Source: CAYMZZ01 sp046297935 (GTDB taxonomy: Bacteria; Bacteroidota; Bacteroidia; Chitinophagales; Chitinophagaceae). From it: 64,000 nucleotides of DNA. Position numbers and translations under genes: made by a program. Shown here piece after piece: positions 49,250 to 59,452 of this stretch; the first letter of the stretch is position 1, and the number at the start of each line of letters is the position of its first letter. The DNA lies in NCBI GenBank assembly GCA_046297935.1, contig JBKBHA010000017.1, positions 1 through 64,000 of the forward strand, read 5' to 3'. Under the pieces are notes generated by a model. It saw only the letters and a list, made by a program, of their open reading frames with translations, searched no databases and was not told the DNA's origin.

Positions 49250-51586
49250 CTAAAACGGGTATCCTATGCCTATATTAAGCACAATATTCTCCCTGCGCCA
49301 GCTTGCATCGCTAAAACTGATTTGATCAAATACCCAACGCTCGCCATCTGGAAGGAAAGGTTTTCTTAGAGGAATGGCTACATCGAAGCGAAGCACGAGG
49401 AAGGAAATATCGAACCGCAGGCCCACACCGCCGCCTACTGCCAGTTCCTTTAAAAAATCACTGCCAAATTTTGCACCGGGTTTGCCGGGATCTTCATTGT
49501 ATAACCAGATATTTCCTGCATCTACAAACAAAGCTCCATGCACAATGCTGAACAACTTCATCCGCCACTCAGTGTTCAGCTCAAGTTTCATATCGCCCGA
49601 CTGATCGGGCAGGAAATCACTTGACTGAGGTTGAGCGTAGGAGCCGGGACCAAGGGCGCGACTGCGAAAGGCGCGAACACTATTATTACCACCAGCAAAA
49701 AACTGCTTCACAAATGGAAGAGCAGTTGAGTTTCCATAAGGCAGCGAGGCGCCAATAATGATACGGTTAGCCAACACACTGTTATCACCGGTATTCAGAT
49801 AATATCGGAAATCGGTTTCGAGCCTTACATATTGTGAGAATACGGCATCAAATATCTTTTGCGGACGCCCATCTTTAATATTCGCCCCGGTAAGAAGACC
49901 GGCAATGTTTCCGGACACGTCTACATTTCCATTAAAATAAAAGCCCGACCGGAAACCTTCGCCGGTCAACTGACTGAAATTATAATTATAGTTAGAACCA
50001 AGTATAAACTGACGTTCTACTGCCTTTGATAAAGAAGGATTGACCGCAATACTATCCAGGTACTGCTGCGAAATATAAGCAGGCTGCACGTAGTTAACAG
50101 CTACTGGGTTCAACTGATGCTCGTTGAGCAGGCCATTTTTCCACACATATCCAAAACCGGCACGGAATGAATTCATCCGGTACAACTTCTGTTTGATTAA
50201 TACATCAAAGCCCAATTGCAGATTGGTTCTTGGAATAAAACCGCCTTTGTTGCTAACCCTGAAAAGAGGGATAAGAAAACGGGGAAAGCTGAGGTTACCC
50301 TCCAGTCCATATCTATACGTATTATATCCCTTTAGCTGACCACTTATCTGCCACTCAAAACCTCCGGTAGCGTCGATGCCCAAAAGCTCGCCACCTCGAA
50401 AAGCATTTCTTTTGCGCCAGCCAACAGTTACCGAAGACCCGGTCAGGTTGTTCGATTTGGTGCTGGCATTTACTTCTCCCCGTAAGGCCTGACGCCGGTT
50501 GGGTGTGAGATAATAGTATACATCCAGCAAAGCCGAATCGCCGGGTACCGGCTCCAACCGGTTTTTCACAAATCGAAACAGCCCCAGGTTGATAAGCCGG
50601 CTGAGTGTAGTGTTATGGTCATTCCGGTTGTACACATCACCGGGGTCAAATTGCATGGTATGTTTAAATAAACGAGGCTTGTACAGCTTGGCCGAATCGC
50701 GCACATAGTAGCCACTATAAAAATCCATTCCCGCTTTCGATGTGTCGGACGATGGCGAGCTCAGCCTGTAACCTGGAAATATGTACACATTCCTGATTCG
50801 GTACACCCGCCGGGCTTCACGTGGAGCTTCCGACTTAACCTGCACGTACAAATTAACCTCCCGATCACCAATGGTACTATCCACTTTTACAATCAGGTAG
50901 TCGGGGTCAAAATAATAAAAGCCGTGTTGCTTCAGACTGTCGTCGATCCGGTTTCGTTCGTCTTTAATAAGATCCAGACTGAATGGCTCATCCCTCTTCA
51001 GCAACGAAGCTGGCACTACATCCTGAATCGCACGCTGCAGCGCGGTGGAGCCGCTGTCGTAAACAATATCTCTTACCCGAAATCTGGGCCCGGCCAACAC
51101 CGTATAACTGGCAGAACCCTTATTCTTATGAATCTGAGTATCGCCAACAACTTCCGCTCTGAAAAAACCATTGTTCTCCATTCGATTTTTCAAAACCTGC
51201 ACGTTGCGCTGCAGGTTCACATCGCTCATCAACACAGGTGGTTCTCCAAACTTATTTTTCAACCAGCTTGCCGGCGAACCTTCCTTTTTGGGATTGCCGG
51301 CCAGATTATAGGCAGTCAGACGCAGCCGCATACCCAAAAACTTCCTGTTGGGCTTCGGACGAATCAGGGACGATAATTCCTCTTTAATATTCTTCCGCTC
51401 CTTCGATTTTTCATCAATACTATCCAGCTTCAAACTGTGCCCGGTGTACAAAGCATCGTTGTCGGGCAAATGCTTAAGGTTGTTGCAGGCAACAAGAAAT
51501 AAAAGACAAACACCCAACGCCCACCGGCCTGGTCCGACAAAGCTGCCGCGAAAATTATTTTTATATGTACTAAAGCGTGCACGCAT
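49250..51586 (-). CDS. tamA: TamA/BamA-family outer-membrane assembly protein
   Basis: A 778-residue outer-membrane protein of the Omp85 superfamily. An N-terminal signal/lipoprotein region (VCLLFLVACNNLKHLPDNDA, with lipobox Cys) precedes POTRA-like segments (RNVQVLKNRMENNGFFRAEV, AIQDVVPASLLKRDEPFSLD). The C-terminal ~380 residues form the 16-strand barrel with GGNNSVRAFRSRALGPGSYA and ends WRRENIVLNIGIGYPF. It starts 1 bp after the tamB stop, so the two are one operon. They are expected to work together in outer-membrane protein insertion. The lipid-anchored N terminus is usual in this phylum. Confidence 0.87.
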   Translation of the reverse strand: MRARFSTYKNNFRGSFVGPGRWALGVCLLFLVACNNLKHLPDNDALYTGHSLKLDSIDEKSKERKNIKEELSSLIRPKPNRKFLGMRLRLTAYNLAGNPKKEGSPASWLKNKFGEPPVLMSDVNLQRNVQVLKNRMENNGFFRAEVVGDTQIHKNKGSASYTVLAGPRFRVRDIVYDSGSTALQRAIQDVVPASLLKRDEPFSLDLIKDERNRIDDSLKQHGFYYFDPDYLIVKVDSTIGDREVNLYVQVKSEAPREARRVYRIRNVYIFPGYRLSSPSSDTSKAGMDFYSGYYVRDSAKLYKPRLFKHTMQFDPGDVYNRNDHNTTLSRLINLGLFRFVKNRLEPVPGDSALLDVYYYLTPNRRQALRGEVNASTKSNNLTGSSVTVGWRKRNAFRGGELLGIDATGGFEWQISGQLKGYNTYRYGLEGNLSFPRFLIPLFRVSNKGGFIPRTNLQLGFDVLIKQKLYRMNSFRAGFGYVWKNGLLNEHQLNPVAVNYVQPAYISQQYLDSIAVNPSLSKAVERQFILGSNYNYNFSQLTGEGFRSGFYFNGNVDVSGNIAGLLTGANIKDGRPQKIFDAVFSQYVRLETDFRYYLNTGDNSVLANRIIIGASLPYGNSTALPFVKQFFAGGNNSVRAFRSRALGPGSYAQPQSSDFLPDQSGDMKLELNTEWRMKLFSIVHGALFVDAGNIWLYNEDPGKPGAKFGSDFLKELAVGGGVGLRFDISFLVLRFDVAIPLRKPFLPDGERWVFDQISFSDASWRRENIVLNIGIGYPF

Positions 51587-51587
51587 T

Positions 51588-54500
51588 CTAATTCCAATTT
51601 TGAAATTCAGGGGTTACCATCTCCCCTCCCTTCATGGAGGGGTCGGGGGAGGGCGCGGGGTCAGGGTCAGACTTCGTTTCCTTCTCCCCTCCCTTCAGGG
51701 AGGGGTCGGGGGAGGGTGTGGGGCCAGGGTCAGATTCCTTTTCCTTCTCCCCTCCCTTCATGGAGGGGTCGGGGGAGCGCTTCCGCTTCCTGAATATCTG
51801 CGCAAACTTGTTATAGTCCAGCGTAATGATAAAACTCACGCCGGTTTCCACCACATACCCGTCAATCACTCCCTGATAATCATTTTTTCGATATGCCCGG
51901 AGTTTGTACCTGCCATCGCGACTTAAAGTGTAGTCGATAGCCACATTGCCGGCAATGTTGTTGGCCTGTTGGTTCGATGCCTGCGTTCCTTCAAGAGCAA
52001 AATTGCTACCCACACTTACTGTTAACCGGTCATTGAGCAGGCTCTTCGATAAGCCAACGGTCAAATCAGTTCGTTCCTGTTTTTCCCCGGTACTATAGTC
52101 ATCTTTCGATTCAACTCCCAGATTGATATCCACGCCTTCTATCAACCCTTCCGCCAATCGGTTCAATTGCTCGGTCAACAACTTGCTTACACTTTGTTTC
52201 AGCATATTGGTGGCCGATCCGCCGGAAGCCAGGCTGCTGAAAGGATTTTCAGCAACAAACCTGTTCAACAGCAGCAGAGAAAACACCTGCTTGTTCATGT
52301 CTCCAGCCGACTGGCGAAGCTGCTCCAGTTTGGTGCGTACATTCGCAAGTACATCGTTCGCCACTCCATAATTTTTATTGTCGGGCAAAACAATGTTGAA
52401 ACTTATTTGCGGCCGCAGGAGCTCGCCTTTCATTGTCAGGTTTACCTCAAAAGGAAGTTCCTGCAGGTACATATTTCTTTCCTGGGTGCTGATATTCTCA
52501 TCAAGCTGACCTTTCACCAGGTCCAGCGGCGCGGTATTGGCAATATATTTTGCAGTGATATCAACATTGGCTTTGGTTGGTTCTCCTTCCCATACAATGC
52601 GACTGCCTTTTTGAATGTTGAATTTTTTGCGCAGCATATTAAAGGAAAGCTCATAAGCACCCTGATCCAGTTCATAGGTGCCCACCATGGTCACTTTGCC
52701 ACTGGGATCAATTCCGGTATTCAACTGGGCCTCCCCTTTCACATTCAGGAAATCGCCATTGCCCTCATCTATAATTAATGTGAAGTCAGCTCCTTTGTCG
52801 ATGGTAACGTTAAGCGAAACATCCATGCCGGTTAGCTCCGACATATTCAGTGAATCATAAGCTGCCAAAAACAGGGAGTCATTTAAAGGGGCATCCATAT
52901 CCACAAACTCAATTACGCCGGCACGGTCTACTACACCCGGTTCGGGCTGAGGAAGTAATACGGTCATTTTAGTTTTATCGTTCACCGTAATCCGACCGTC
53001 TATAACAGGTTTCACACTGGTCCCCTCCAACCGCAGGTTGGTATTAAAATACAGCTGACCCCAAAACAGCTTATTGTCTTTTTTGGTGCTGTTCAATGCA
53101 CGAAAATTTCGGGCTCTTATATCCAGATCAAATGCATATTCCATGTAATCATCCGTCTGCAGATTGCCATCAAGCGTAAGTGTGTTGCCAGTCGAATCCT
53201 TGACCTGGAAATTATTGAAACGTACGCTTTCGCCGGTAAACGCAATGGTCTGCTTATTCAGTGAAAAATAGCTATTGAGCATCGATATGTTTAACCCTGC
53301 ATCATAAAAACCAAGCTCACCTTTTACATTGGGGGCAGTTACGGGCCCGGTTATGCGAAATGGTCCACTTACATAGCCGCGGGTATTCCGAATGCTGCCT
53401 CCGGCAAATGCTTCGGCGGTTTTCATAGGTAAGCGTTCAATATCCATTTGCAGATCAAGTGCAGCCTGTTCAGCATTATAAGTTCCGTTAATAGCCACAT
53501 CATTGCCACGGCCACTCAACTTCACATCGGCCCTGATCAGGTTGCTGTTACTGGCATTGGTAAACTGTGCAGTCAGGTGGCCCACTGTATCCTTACCAAA
53601 ACTGAGGTCACTCCATTTCAGTTCGCCGGCAAACACCGGGCTACTGGTTAGATTGCGTACATCAATCTCAGCATCAAGGGTACCGTTGATCTTGCTGCTG
53701 TCATTGAGCACCAACGAGGTCAAACTTGATACATGAAAATTTTTCAGACTCACATGCATTGGCGATGCAGCATTGGCCTCTTTGCTGTGGAGCCTCAACA
53801 GCTCATTACCCTTTCGCAGTTCAAAGTCGCGTGCCCAAATGCCATCGGGGCCAATCCTGATCTGATTGCTGTCCGACATTTGCCATTCCTCGTAATTCAA
53901 CAGCAGGTTCTGAGGCTCCATTCGAAATAACAACACCTCGTTTGCACCCTGACTAATATTCGCCCCCAATCGATACCGATTGCGCCCCTGTGGATCCTTG
54001 ATGGTTGCATCCCAATCAATCTGATCGTTGGCCAGCTTTGCATTCACAATACTGCTGTCCATCACCAGCGCACCAGATTGAAGGCTGGCCAAACGCAATT
54101 GCGCATTCAAAGCCGAATCGCTGGGATTTGCATCAAAAGAAAGTCCTTTAACCAGAGTTCCGTTGTAACTTATCTCGTCGGCCACCAGCTTTGCCTCCAG
54201 CGGCTGGTCGTTTGAGAAATGTGATGTCAGATTAAAGCCCTTAGCAGATTCAAGTCCTGGTAGCAGCGCGCGCAATAATGGCCTGTCGGTGAGGGTTGCG
54301 TTCAAAGTAAAATCGTACTCGCCGGGATCATTCGCTCGAAGTCCGAGAGAATAGTAGGGTTCAATTTCCCTGGCAATAACATCGACCAGCTTGCTGAGTT
54401 GGTAGTTTCCCTGCAGTTCGGCGCTGGCAATTTCACTATGTAAGCGCAGGTATCGGCCACTATCGGCCATTCCCGCACTCAGTGCCACTGTGTCTAACTG

Positions 54501-56678
54501 CAATCGGTCCTGCTCCTTCACCAGCAGTAACTGTTGAAGATTCAATTCCCCATCCAGCGCATCGGGATCCAGATTACTGAAGTTGGCCTCCATACCAGTT
54601 CTGATTATCCATGGATCTGCGCTTAAGCCGAGTTCCTGCAATTTGGCACTGTCGATAAAGGCAGTCATCTTTAATGCAGGATAGTCTTGTTGCAAATTCA
54701 CATTTCCGTTTATCCTGAAATGCAAATTGGGATCTTTTAACCCAGTGGAAAAGTCTAGAACCTGCTCCTGAAATTCGGCCTCCACGGGCCAGTTTCGATA
54801 GGTATAGCCACTGAAGTCTAGCGATTCAATCTCGGCCTTCAAATTAGCACGCAGTTGCTCGGGTTTAGTGCCCATCCCGTTTAAATCAAAACGACCAGTA
54901 AGACTGCCGAAGCTGGCGGTATCTTTAAGTAAATAAGCCAGATTTAATTGATTGATGTCCGTTACAACATCGTAACTCATTCGCTCTGGCGTCTGCAGAT
55001 CGGTCAGCACTCCTTTCATATCTATTTCACCCTGATCCAGCCGAATGCCTATATCAACATTCATTTTCTTCGGACTTCCTTTTACCGTACCACTCAATCG
55101 CGTCATCATGGGCAGCTCGATGGCAGATGGCAATTGTTCACGCGGAATCAAAGTTTGTAAAGCAGCCTTGCTGGCACTGATATTTTCAATATTCAGATCC
55201 GCTATCATCTCCTGCCAATTCGTTAGGTTTTGTAAACGACCGCTCATGTTGACGGAGAGCTTTTCAGGACCATTCAACTCAGCTTGTTCAAGGAAAATAT
55301 TATTCACCGTGCCGCTCGCCTGCAAATTGAGGCTCCAGCTGGCGGATGGGTTGCTAAACAAGGGGGCCGATGAAAGATCAGGGGCAAAATAGAGGATGTC
55401 TTGTACAGCAACACGGGTATCTTCCAGTTCCACGCGGGCAAAAGCGGCAGCCGGATCCTGCGACAAGGCTTCTATAGAAGGATAGCTGATCTCCAACTCT
55501 CGCTGAATATGGGTACCGGGCGTTCTCAAATCGAGGTTGCGGAGCCGGGCCGAACTGGCACCATATTCCAGGTTGGCGCGCAGCGATTCCAGTTCAAATC
55601 CGGATTGTTCTTTCAGCGCCAGCTTGTTTACAGCAGCAGCAATACTATCGCCCTGCATGAAAAAATTTTCTACCAACAAATCACTTACATCAGCATTCAG
55701 GTGTGCATAGTCAATGCCCTTCTTCTGGCGGGGAGCATTCAGGTCGTCGTACTGTAGTCGGGTATCGTTTAGCGAAATGGATTGCAGTCCGTAGGCTCCC
55801 GAGTTAAGGTCAAGTTTCAAATCACGCAACTGTAGCGAACGGCTGTTCATTGCGCTGTACAGGGCCGTCACCGAATCCCTGTATTGCAGGTTAGCATCTT
55901 CCAGCAGCAGGTCATCGAGCAATACCAGCATTGGATTGTCGCCAGATTCCCTGGCAGTATCCAGCGAATCGGTGGGCTCCAGTGCCGGGGTATTAACCGG
56001 TTGCCGGCGTATAAAACTGGCGTTGAGTCCGCGAAACACGGTCTGGCTGGCTGCATAACGAGTAGATACCAGATCAAGCCGCTCCAGGTTACTGCTCAAT
56101 TGTTGCCAGTACACATCCAGATCGTTACCCGACTGATAGTCGGCATATCTTATATGAATATCCGACAGCGAAATTCTTCCGAGCCTCAAAGCTGTGCCGC
56201 CTGAGGAACTGGTATCACTACTGGGGTCGGGAGCCGACGCAAAAGCATCGATGATGTATTGATAGTTAAATACCGAATCGGGCGGGCGGCGATGGACCCT
56301 GATCCTTACTCCATCCATTTCCACCGACGAAATATTGGGGTCTGCACCTCTGATCAGCCCCCAGAGATTCACACTGGCTCTCAGTTTATGCACCGACAGC
56401 AGGCTATCACCCTGCTGATCCTCCATGTACAAATCGTCCAGCGCCAGATCGCCATTGAGGCGAATGAATACACGGCCCAAATCAACTCTTGTCCCCAACT
56501 TATCTTCCAGATAATTAGTCAGCTTGCCCTTGATGAAATTTTGAACCGGCGGAGTCAGAATCAGCAGAAACAAAATCACCATGAGTAATAAAATCCCCAG
56601 CAGGACGCGTTTAACGATCCTGAAAATACGCGCTCCCAAAGAGCGCTTTGCCGGCTTTTGTGGCTGACTGTCTTCCAT
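51588..56678 (-). CDS. tamB: TamB-like translocation/assembly protein
   Basis: A 1,696-residue envelope protein. One N-terminal membrane anchor (VLLGILLLMVILFLLILTPP) is followed by a very long beta-taco region typical of AsmA/TamB-type proteins, and the C-terminal DUF490 domain (QRNMYLQELPFEVNLTMKGE, RDGRYKLRAYRKNDYQGVID). It spans the periplasm and acts with TamA. The last ~60 residues are three in-frame copies of a proline/glycine/charged repeat (SPDPSMKGGEKE type) that derives from a DNA repeat. The operon order is tamB then tamA. Confidence 0.88.
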   Translation of the reverse strand: MEDSQPQKPAKRSLGARIFRIVKRVLLGILLLMVILFLLILTPPVQNFIKGKLTNYLEDKLGTRVDLGRVFIRLNGDLALDDLYMEDQQGDSLLSVHKLRASVNLWGLIRGADPNISSVEMDGVRIRVHRRPPDSVFNYQYIIDAFASAPDPSSDTSSSGGTALRLGRISLSDIHIRYADYQSGNDLDVYWQQLSSNLERLDLVSTRYAASQTVFRGLNASFIRRQPVNTPALEPTDSLDTARESGDNPMLVLLDDLLLEDANLQYRDSVTALYSAMNSRSLQLRDLKLDLNSGAYGLQSISLNDTRLQYDDLNAPRQKKGIDYAHLNADVSDLLVENFFMQGDSIAAAVNKLALKEQSGFELESLRANLEYGASSARLRNLDLRTPGTHIQRELEISYPSIEALSQDPAAAFARVELEDTRVAVQDILYFAPDLSSAPLFSNPSASWSLNLQASGTVNNIFLEQAELNGPEKLSVNMSGRLQNLTNWQEMIADLNIENISASKAALQTLIPREQLPSAIELPMMTRLSGTVKGSPKKMNVDIGIRLDQGEIDMKGVLTDLQTPERMSYDVVTDINQLNLAYLLKDTASFGSLTGRFDLNGMGTKPEQLRANLKAEIESLDFSGYTYRNWPVEAEFQEQVLDFSTGLKDPNLHFRINGNVNLQQDYPALKMTAFIDSAKLQELGLSADPWIIRTGMEANFSNLDPDALDGELNLQQLLLVKEQDRLQLDTVALSAGMADSGRYLRLHSEIASAELQGNYQLSKLVDVIAREIEPYYSLGLRANDPGEYDFTLNATLTDRPLLRALLPGLESAKGFNLTSHFSNDQPLEAKLVADEISYNGTLVKGLSFDANPSDSALNAQLRLASLQSGALVMDSSIVNAKLANDQIDWDATIKDPQGRNRYRLGANISQGANEVLLFRMEPQNLLLNYEEWQMSDSNQIRIGPDGIWARDFELRKGNELLRLHSKEANAASPMHVSLKNFHVSSLTSLVLNDSSKINGTLDAEIDVRNLTSSPVFAGELKWSDLSFGKDTVGHLTAQFTNASNSNLIRADVKLSGRGNDVAINGTYNAEQAALDLQMDIERLPMKTAEAFAGGSIRNTRGYVSGPFRITGPVTAPNVKGELGFYDAGLNISMLNSYFSLNKQTIAFTGESVRFNNFQVKDSTGNTLTLDGNLQTDDYMEYAFDLDIRARNFRALNSTKKDNKLFWGQLYFNTNLRLEGTSVKPVIDGRITVNDKTKMTVLLPQPEPGVVDRAGVIEFVDMDAPLNDSLFLAAYDSLNMSELTGMDVSLNVTIDKGADFTLIIDEGNGDFLNVKGEAQLNTGIDPSGKVTMVGTYELDQGAYELSFNMLRKKFNIQKGSRIVWEGEPTKANVDITAKYIANTAPLDLVKGQLDENISTQERNMYLQELPFEVNLTMKGELLRPQISFNIVLPDNKNYGVANDVLANVRTKLEQLRQSAGDMNKQVFSLLLLNRFVAENPFSSLASGGSATNMLKQSVSKLLTEQLNRLAEGLIEGVDINLGVESKDDYSTGEKQERTDLTVGLSKSLLNDRLTVSVGSNFALEGTQASNQQANNIAGNVAIDYTLSRDGRYKLRAYRKNDYQGVIDGYVVETGVSFIITLDYNKFAQIFRKRKRSPDPSMKGGEKEKESDPGPTPSPDPSLKGGEKETKSDPDPAPSPDPSMKGGEMVTPEFQNWN
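51621..51783 (-). repeat. Three 63-bp repeats within the tamB 3' end
   Basis: CTCCCCTCCCTTC(A/C)-type units begin at 51621, 51684 and 51747, with an exact 63-bp (21-codon) period. Each holds an imperfect palindrome (CCCTCC...GGAGGG) and encodes the SPDPS(M/L)KGGE tail of TamB. Confidence 0.85.
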
Positions 56679-56858
56679 TCCTTACCGATTCACGGCTACT
56701 TTTCCTGATTGATGGCAAAAATAGACCCCCGGCATTGAATGCTGCCTTTTGAGGTCCAGCATTCCATATAAAATATCGTGCTACAAACGCTGATTGGTTC
56801 GTTTTGAAATAGTTTCATATTGACCCTATTCAGTAAATTGCCTAATAAATTGATTGCT

Positions 56859-57911
56859 ATGCCCAAAAGCCGAATTGCCGGGATTGGTATGTATGTGCCC
56901 GAAAACGTGGTGACCAATCAGGATCTCACCAAATACATGGACACTTCCGACGAGTGGATTCAGGAGCGCACCGGCATAAAAGAACGCCGCTATGCCCATC
57001 GCACTCAGGAAACCACGACTACCATGGGTGTGAAGGCGGCCGAAATCGCCATCGAGCGGGCCGGCATCACGGCGCAAGACATCGACTTCATCATATTCGC
57101 CACCCTTTCACCCGATTACTATTTTCCCGGTTGCGGAGTGCTTTTGCAAAGAGCCATGAAGATGAAAGAAGTGGGCGCGCTGGATGTACGCAATCAGTGC
57201 AGCGGTTTTGTATATGCCCTGAGTGTGGGCGATCAGTTCATCCGGTCGGGTATGTACAAAAACATTCTGGTGGTGGGCAGTGAGAAGCACAGCTTTGGAC
57301 TCGACTTCAGCACAAGAGGACGCAATGTATCGGTTATTTTTGGCGATGGTGCCGGCGCGGTAGTGCTGCAGCCAACTGAAAAAGACAACCAGGGCATCCT
57401 GAGCACCCATTTGCACAGTGATGGCGAAAGCGCCGAACTGCTGGCTATGTATAACCCCGGCACTCACGCCAATTACTGGAGTCCCGATGCACCACTCGCC
57501 AATTTTGACGAAGCTGAAATTGGACAGATGTTTTTTAGCCACGATATGATCGACAAGGCGCAGGTATTCCCATTCATGGACGGGCCATCGGTTTTCAAAA
57601 AAGCCGTGGTAAAGTTTCCCGAAGTAATTATGGAAGCGCTGGCGGCTAACGGTCTCAAACCTTCCGACATCAACCTGCTCGTTCCCCATCAGGCCAACCT
57701 ACGGATAGCTCAGTTTGTGCAACAAACCTTAAAGCTCCGCGACGATCAGGTCTATAATAATATTCAAAAGTACGGCAATACCACCGCCGCCTCCGTACCC
57801 ATTGCGCTCTGCGAGGCCTACGAAATGGGAAAACTAAAAGACGGCGATCTGGTTTGCCTGGCGGCCTTTGGAAGCGGATTTACCTGGGCGAGTGCGTTGC
57901 TGCGGTGGTGA
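56859..57911 (+). CDS. fabH: 3-oxoacyl-ACP synthase III
   Basis: A 350-residue thiolase-fold enzyme that starts fatty-acid synthesis by joining acetyl-CoA or a branched acyl-CoA to malonyl-ACP. Catalytic Cys114 is in RNQCSGFVYALSVG; the His is in VPHQANLRIAQF; the Asn in QKYGNTTAASVPIALCEAYE. It is about 20-30 residues longer than E. coli FabH, mostly in a loop region near LLAMYNPGTHANYWSPDAPL. ATG 56859 is preferred because it begins the KSRIAGIGMYVP strand. It is divergent from tamB. Confidence 0.88.
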   Translation: MPKSRIAGIGMYVPENVVTNQDLTKYMDTSDEWIQERTGIKERRYAHRTQETTTTMGVKAAEIAIERAGITAQDIDFIIFATLSPDYYFPGCGVLLQRAMKMKEVGALDVRNQCSGFVYALSVGDQFIRSGMYKNILVVGSEKHSFGLDFSTRGRNVSVIFGDGAGAVVLQPTEKDNQGILSTHLHSDGESAELLAMYNPGTHANYWSPDAPLANFDEAEIGQMFFSHDMIDKAQVFPFMDGPSVFKKAVVKFPEVIMEALAANGLKPSDINLLVPHQANLRIAQFVQQTLKLRDDQVYNNIQKYGNTTAASVPIALCEAYEMGKLKDGDLVCLAAFGSGFTWASALLRW

Positions 57912-57970
57912 GAGGTGAAAGGTGAAAGGTGAGAGGTGAGAGGTGAAAGGTGAGAGGTGAGAGGTGAAAG
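57908..57970. repeat. AGGTGAAAGGTGAGAGGTG repeat
   Basis: A low-complexity purine-rich repeat just behind fabH, made of GGTGAAA and GGTGAGA units. It is the reverse complement of the repeat at 58168-58356, so the pair could fold into a large hairpin. Confidence 0.75.
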
Positions 57971-58036
57971 GCTTGTCTGCCGGAGCGGAGCGAAGGTAGA
58001 TGAGAAGTGAGGCTTGTCTGCAAGGCAGAATTTGAT

Positions 58037-58112
58037 CCCATATTCAATGGACCGGCAGTAATAGCAGCTCTGTTCCCATAGTCAATGGACCGGCAGTAAT
58101 AGCAGTTCTGTT
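58037..58112. repeat. Two tandem 38-bp repeats
   Basis: Two nearly identical 38-bp units, CCCATATTCAATGGACCGGC and its continuation, start at 58037 and 58075, differing at about two positions. They lie in the non-coding gap between fabH and the lipid kinase gene. Confidence 0.7.
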
Positions 58113-58167
58113 CCCGCAGATTGCCACAGATTTTTACACAGATTTACGCAGATTAGTACGTTGATAG

Positions 58168-58356
58168 ATCAAAAAACCTTTCACCTCTCACCTTTCACCT
58201 CTCACCTTCCACCTCTCACCTTTCACCTTTCACCTTTCACCTCTCACCTTTCACCTTTCACCTCTCACCTTTCACCTTTCGCCTCTCACCTTTCACCTCT
58301 CACCTTTCACCTCTCACCTTTCACCTTTCAACTCTCACCTCTCACCTTTCACGTTT
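58168..58356. repeat. CACCTTTCACCTCTCACC repeat, long form
   Basis: About 190 bp of alternating CACCTTTCAC and CACCTCTCAC units immediately upstream of the lipid kinase gene (start 58375). It matches the repeat at 44999-45074 and is complementary to 57908-57970. It leaves very little ordinary promoter sequence for the downstream gene. Confidence 0.8.
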
Positions 58357-58374
58357 CACGTTTATCTTTACAGC

Positions 58375-59283
58375 ATGTCCCGCAAAATTCTCTTCATCAT
58401 CAACCCCATTTCCGGTACCCGAGCCAAAAAAGACCTCCAATCAACAATTGAAAAACTGACCACGTCAGCGGGAATACCCTATGCAATCGAATCCTCTTCT
58501 GCCAAAGCCGACTATTCCGATACAGCCAAACGCATTCTCAACGAAGGATTTACCGATATCGCCATTGCCGGTGGTGACGGCACCGTGAGCCAGGTGGTAG
58601 CCGGACTCATGCACCTTCCCGTAAACTTTGCGGTCATTCCCTGTGGCTCCGGCAACGGACTGGCCCTGGCGGCAGGCATTTCCAAAAAACCGGAAAAAGC
58701 ACTTGAAACCCTTTTTACCGGCGAAGCAATTGCAACCGATGGCTTTCGCATCAACGGTCAGTTTGCCTGCATGCTCTCTGGCCTCGGATTCGATGCCAAA
58801 GTGGCCCATGATTTTGCCAAACGCAGCACCCGCGGGTTAAGCACCTATGTAAAAGAAGTGCTTCGCAATTTTTTCAAATCTAAATTCTACAGCTTTCGTT
58901 TGCAGCTACACGAAACAAATCTACATACCGAAGCTTTTTTTATCAGTATCGCCAACAGCAACCAGTTTGGTAACCAGTTTACCATAGCACCACACGCACG
59001 CTTAAGCGATGGGCTGCTCGACATTGTAATCGTGAACCGTCAGAACAAACTGCAACTTCTTTTTCAAACATTGAAGCAGGTAATGGGAAAAAATCGGTTG
59101 CAGCCGGAGGAAAGAATCGATTCAGCAAAGCCGGTCATCTATTTTCAAACCAGCGACCTGGTGATTGAAAACCTTTCTAACGCACCCATGCATATCGACG
59201 GCGACCCCTGCGCTACAGCCAGCCGGGTTGAAGTGCAGGTAGTGGAAAAATGTTTTCGACTCATTTATCCCCTGAAAAAGTAA
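58375..59283 (+). CDS. Diacylglycerol kinase-family lipid kinase (YegS-like)
   Basis: A 302-residue protein of the diacylglycerol/lipid kinase family. The nucleotide-binding IAGGDGTVSQVVAG and the family motif PCGSGNGLALAAG are in place, as is the later AISPHARLSDGLLDIVIV-type core (here APHARLSDGLLDI). The end has PMHIDGDPCATASRVEVQVV. It would phosphorylate a lipid such as phosphatidylglycerol or diacylglycerol. The ATG 58375 lies right behind a low-complexity repeat. Confidence 0.88.
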   Translation: MSRKILFIINPISGTRAKKDLQSTIEKLTTSAGIPYAIESSSAKADYSDTAKRILNEGFTDIAIAGGDGTVSQVVAGLMHLPVNFAVIPCGSGNGLALAAGISKKPEKALETLFTGEAIATDGFRINGQFACMLSGLGFDAKVAHDFAKRSTRGLSTYVKEVLRNFFKSKFYSFRLQLHETNLHTEAFFISIANSNQFGNQFTIAPHARLSDGLLDIVIVNRQNKLQLLFQTLKQVMGKNRLQPEERIDSAKPVIYFQTSDLVIENLSNAPMHIDGDPCATASRVEVQVVEKCFRLIYPLKK

Positions 59284-59452
59284 AGAATCGGAAGACAAAA
59301 CGAACAGGCCGAAGATGTCCTCATTTATCCGCGCTTCTCTGCCCTAAACAGCTCTCCGCGAACTCTGCGAAAAATCTCAGTGCTCTCCGGTTAAACTAAG
59401 GTCTGCACGCGGATGAGACTCACCAACGAATGTTGGCTTCCTTGATGTTTTT
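59284..59452. other. Intergenic part with no gene
   Basis: Nothing recognised except short stretches resembling the neighbouring palindromic element (CTCTGCGAAAAATCTC). Confidence 0.4.

Noticed and set aside
58161..58451. Protein of SPFTSHLSPLTFHL repeats
   Set aside because: It is a translation of the CACCTTTCACCTCTCACC low-complexity repeat and overlaps the lipid kinase start.
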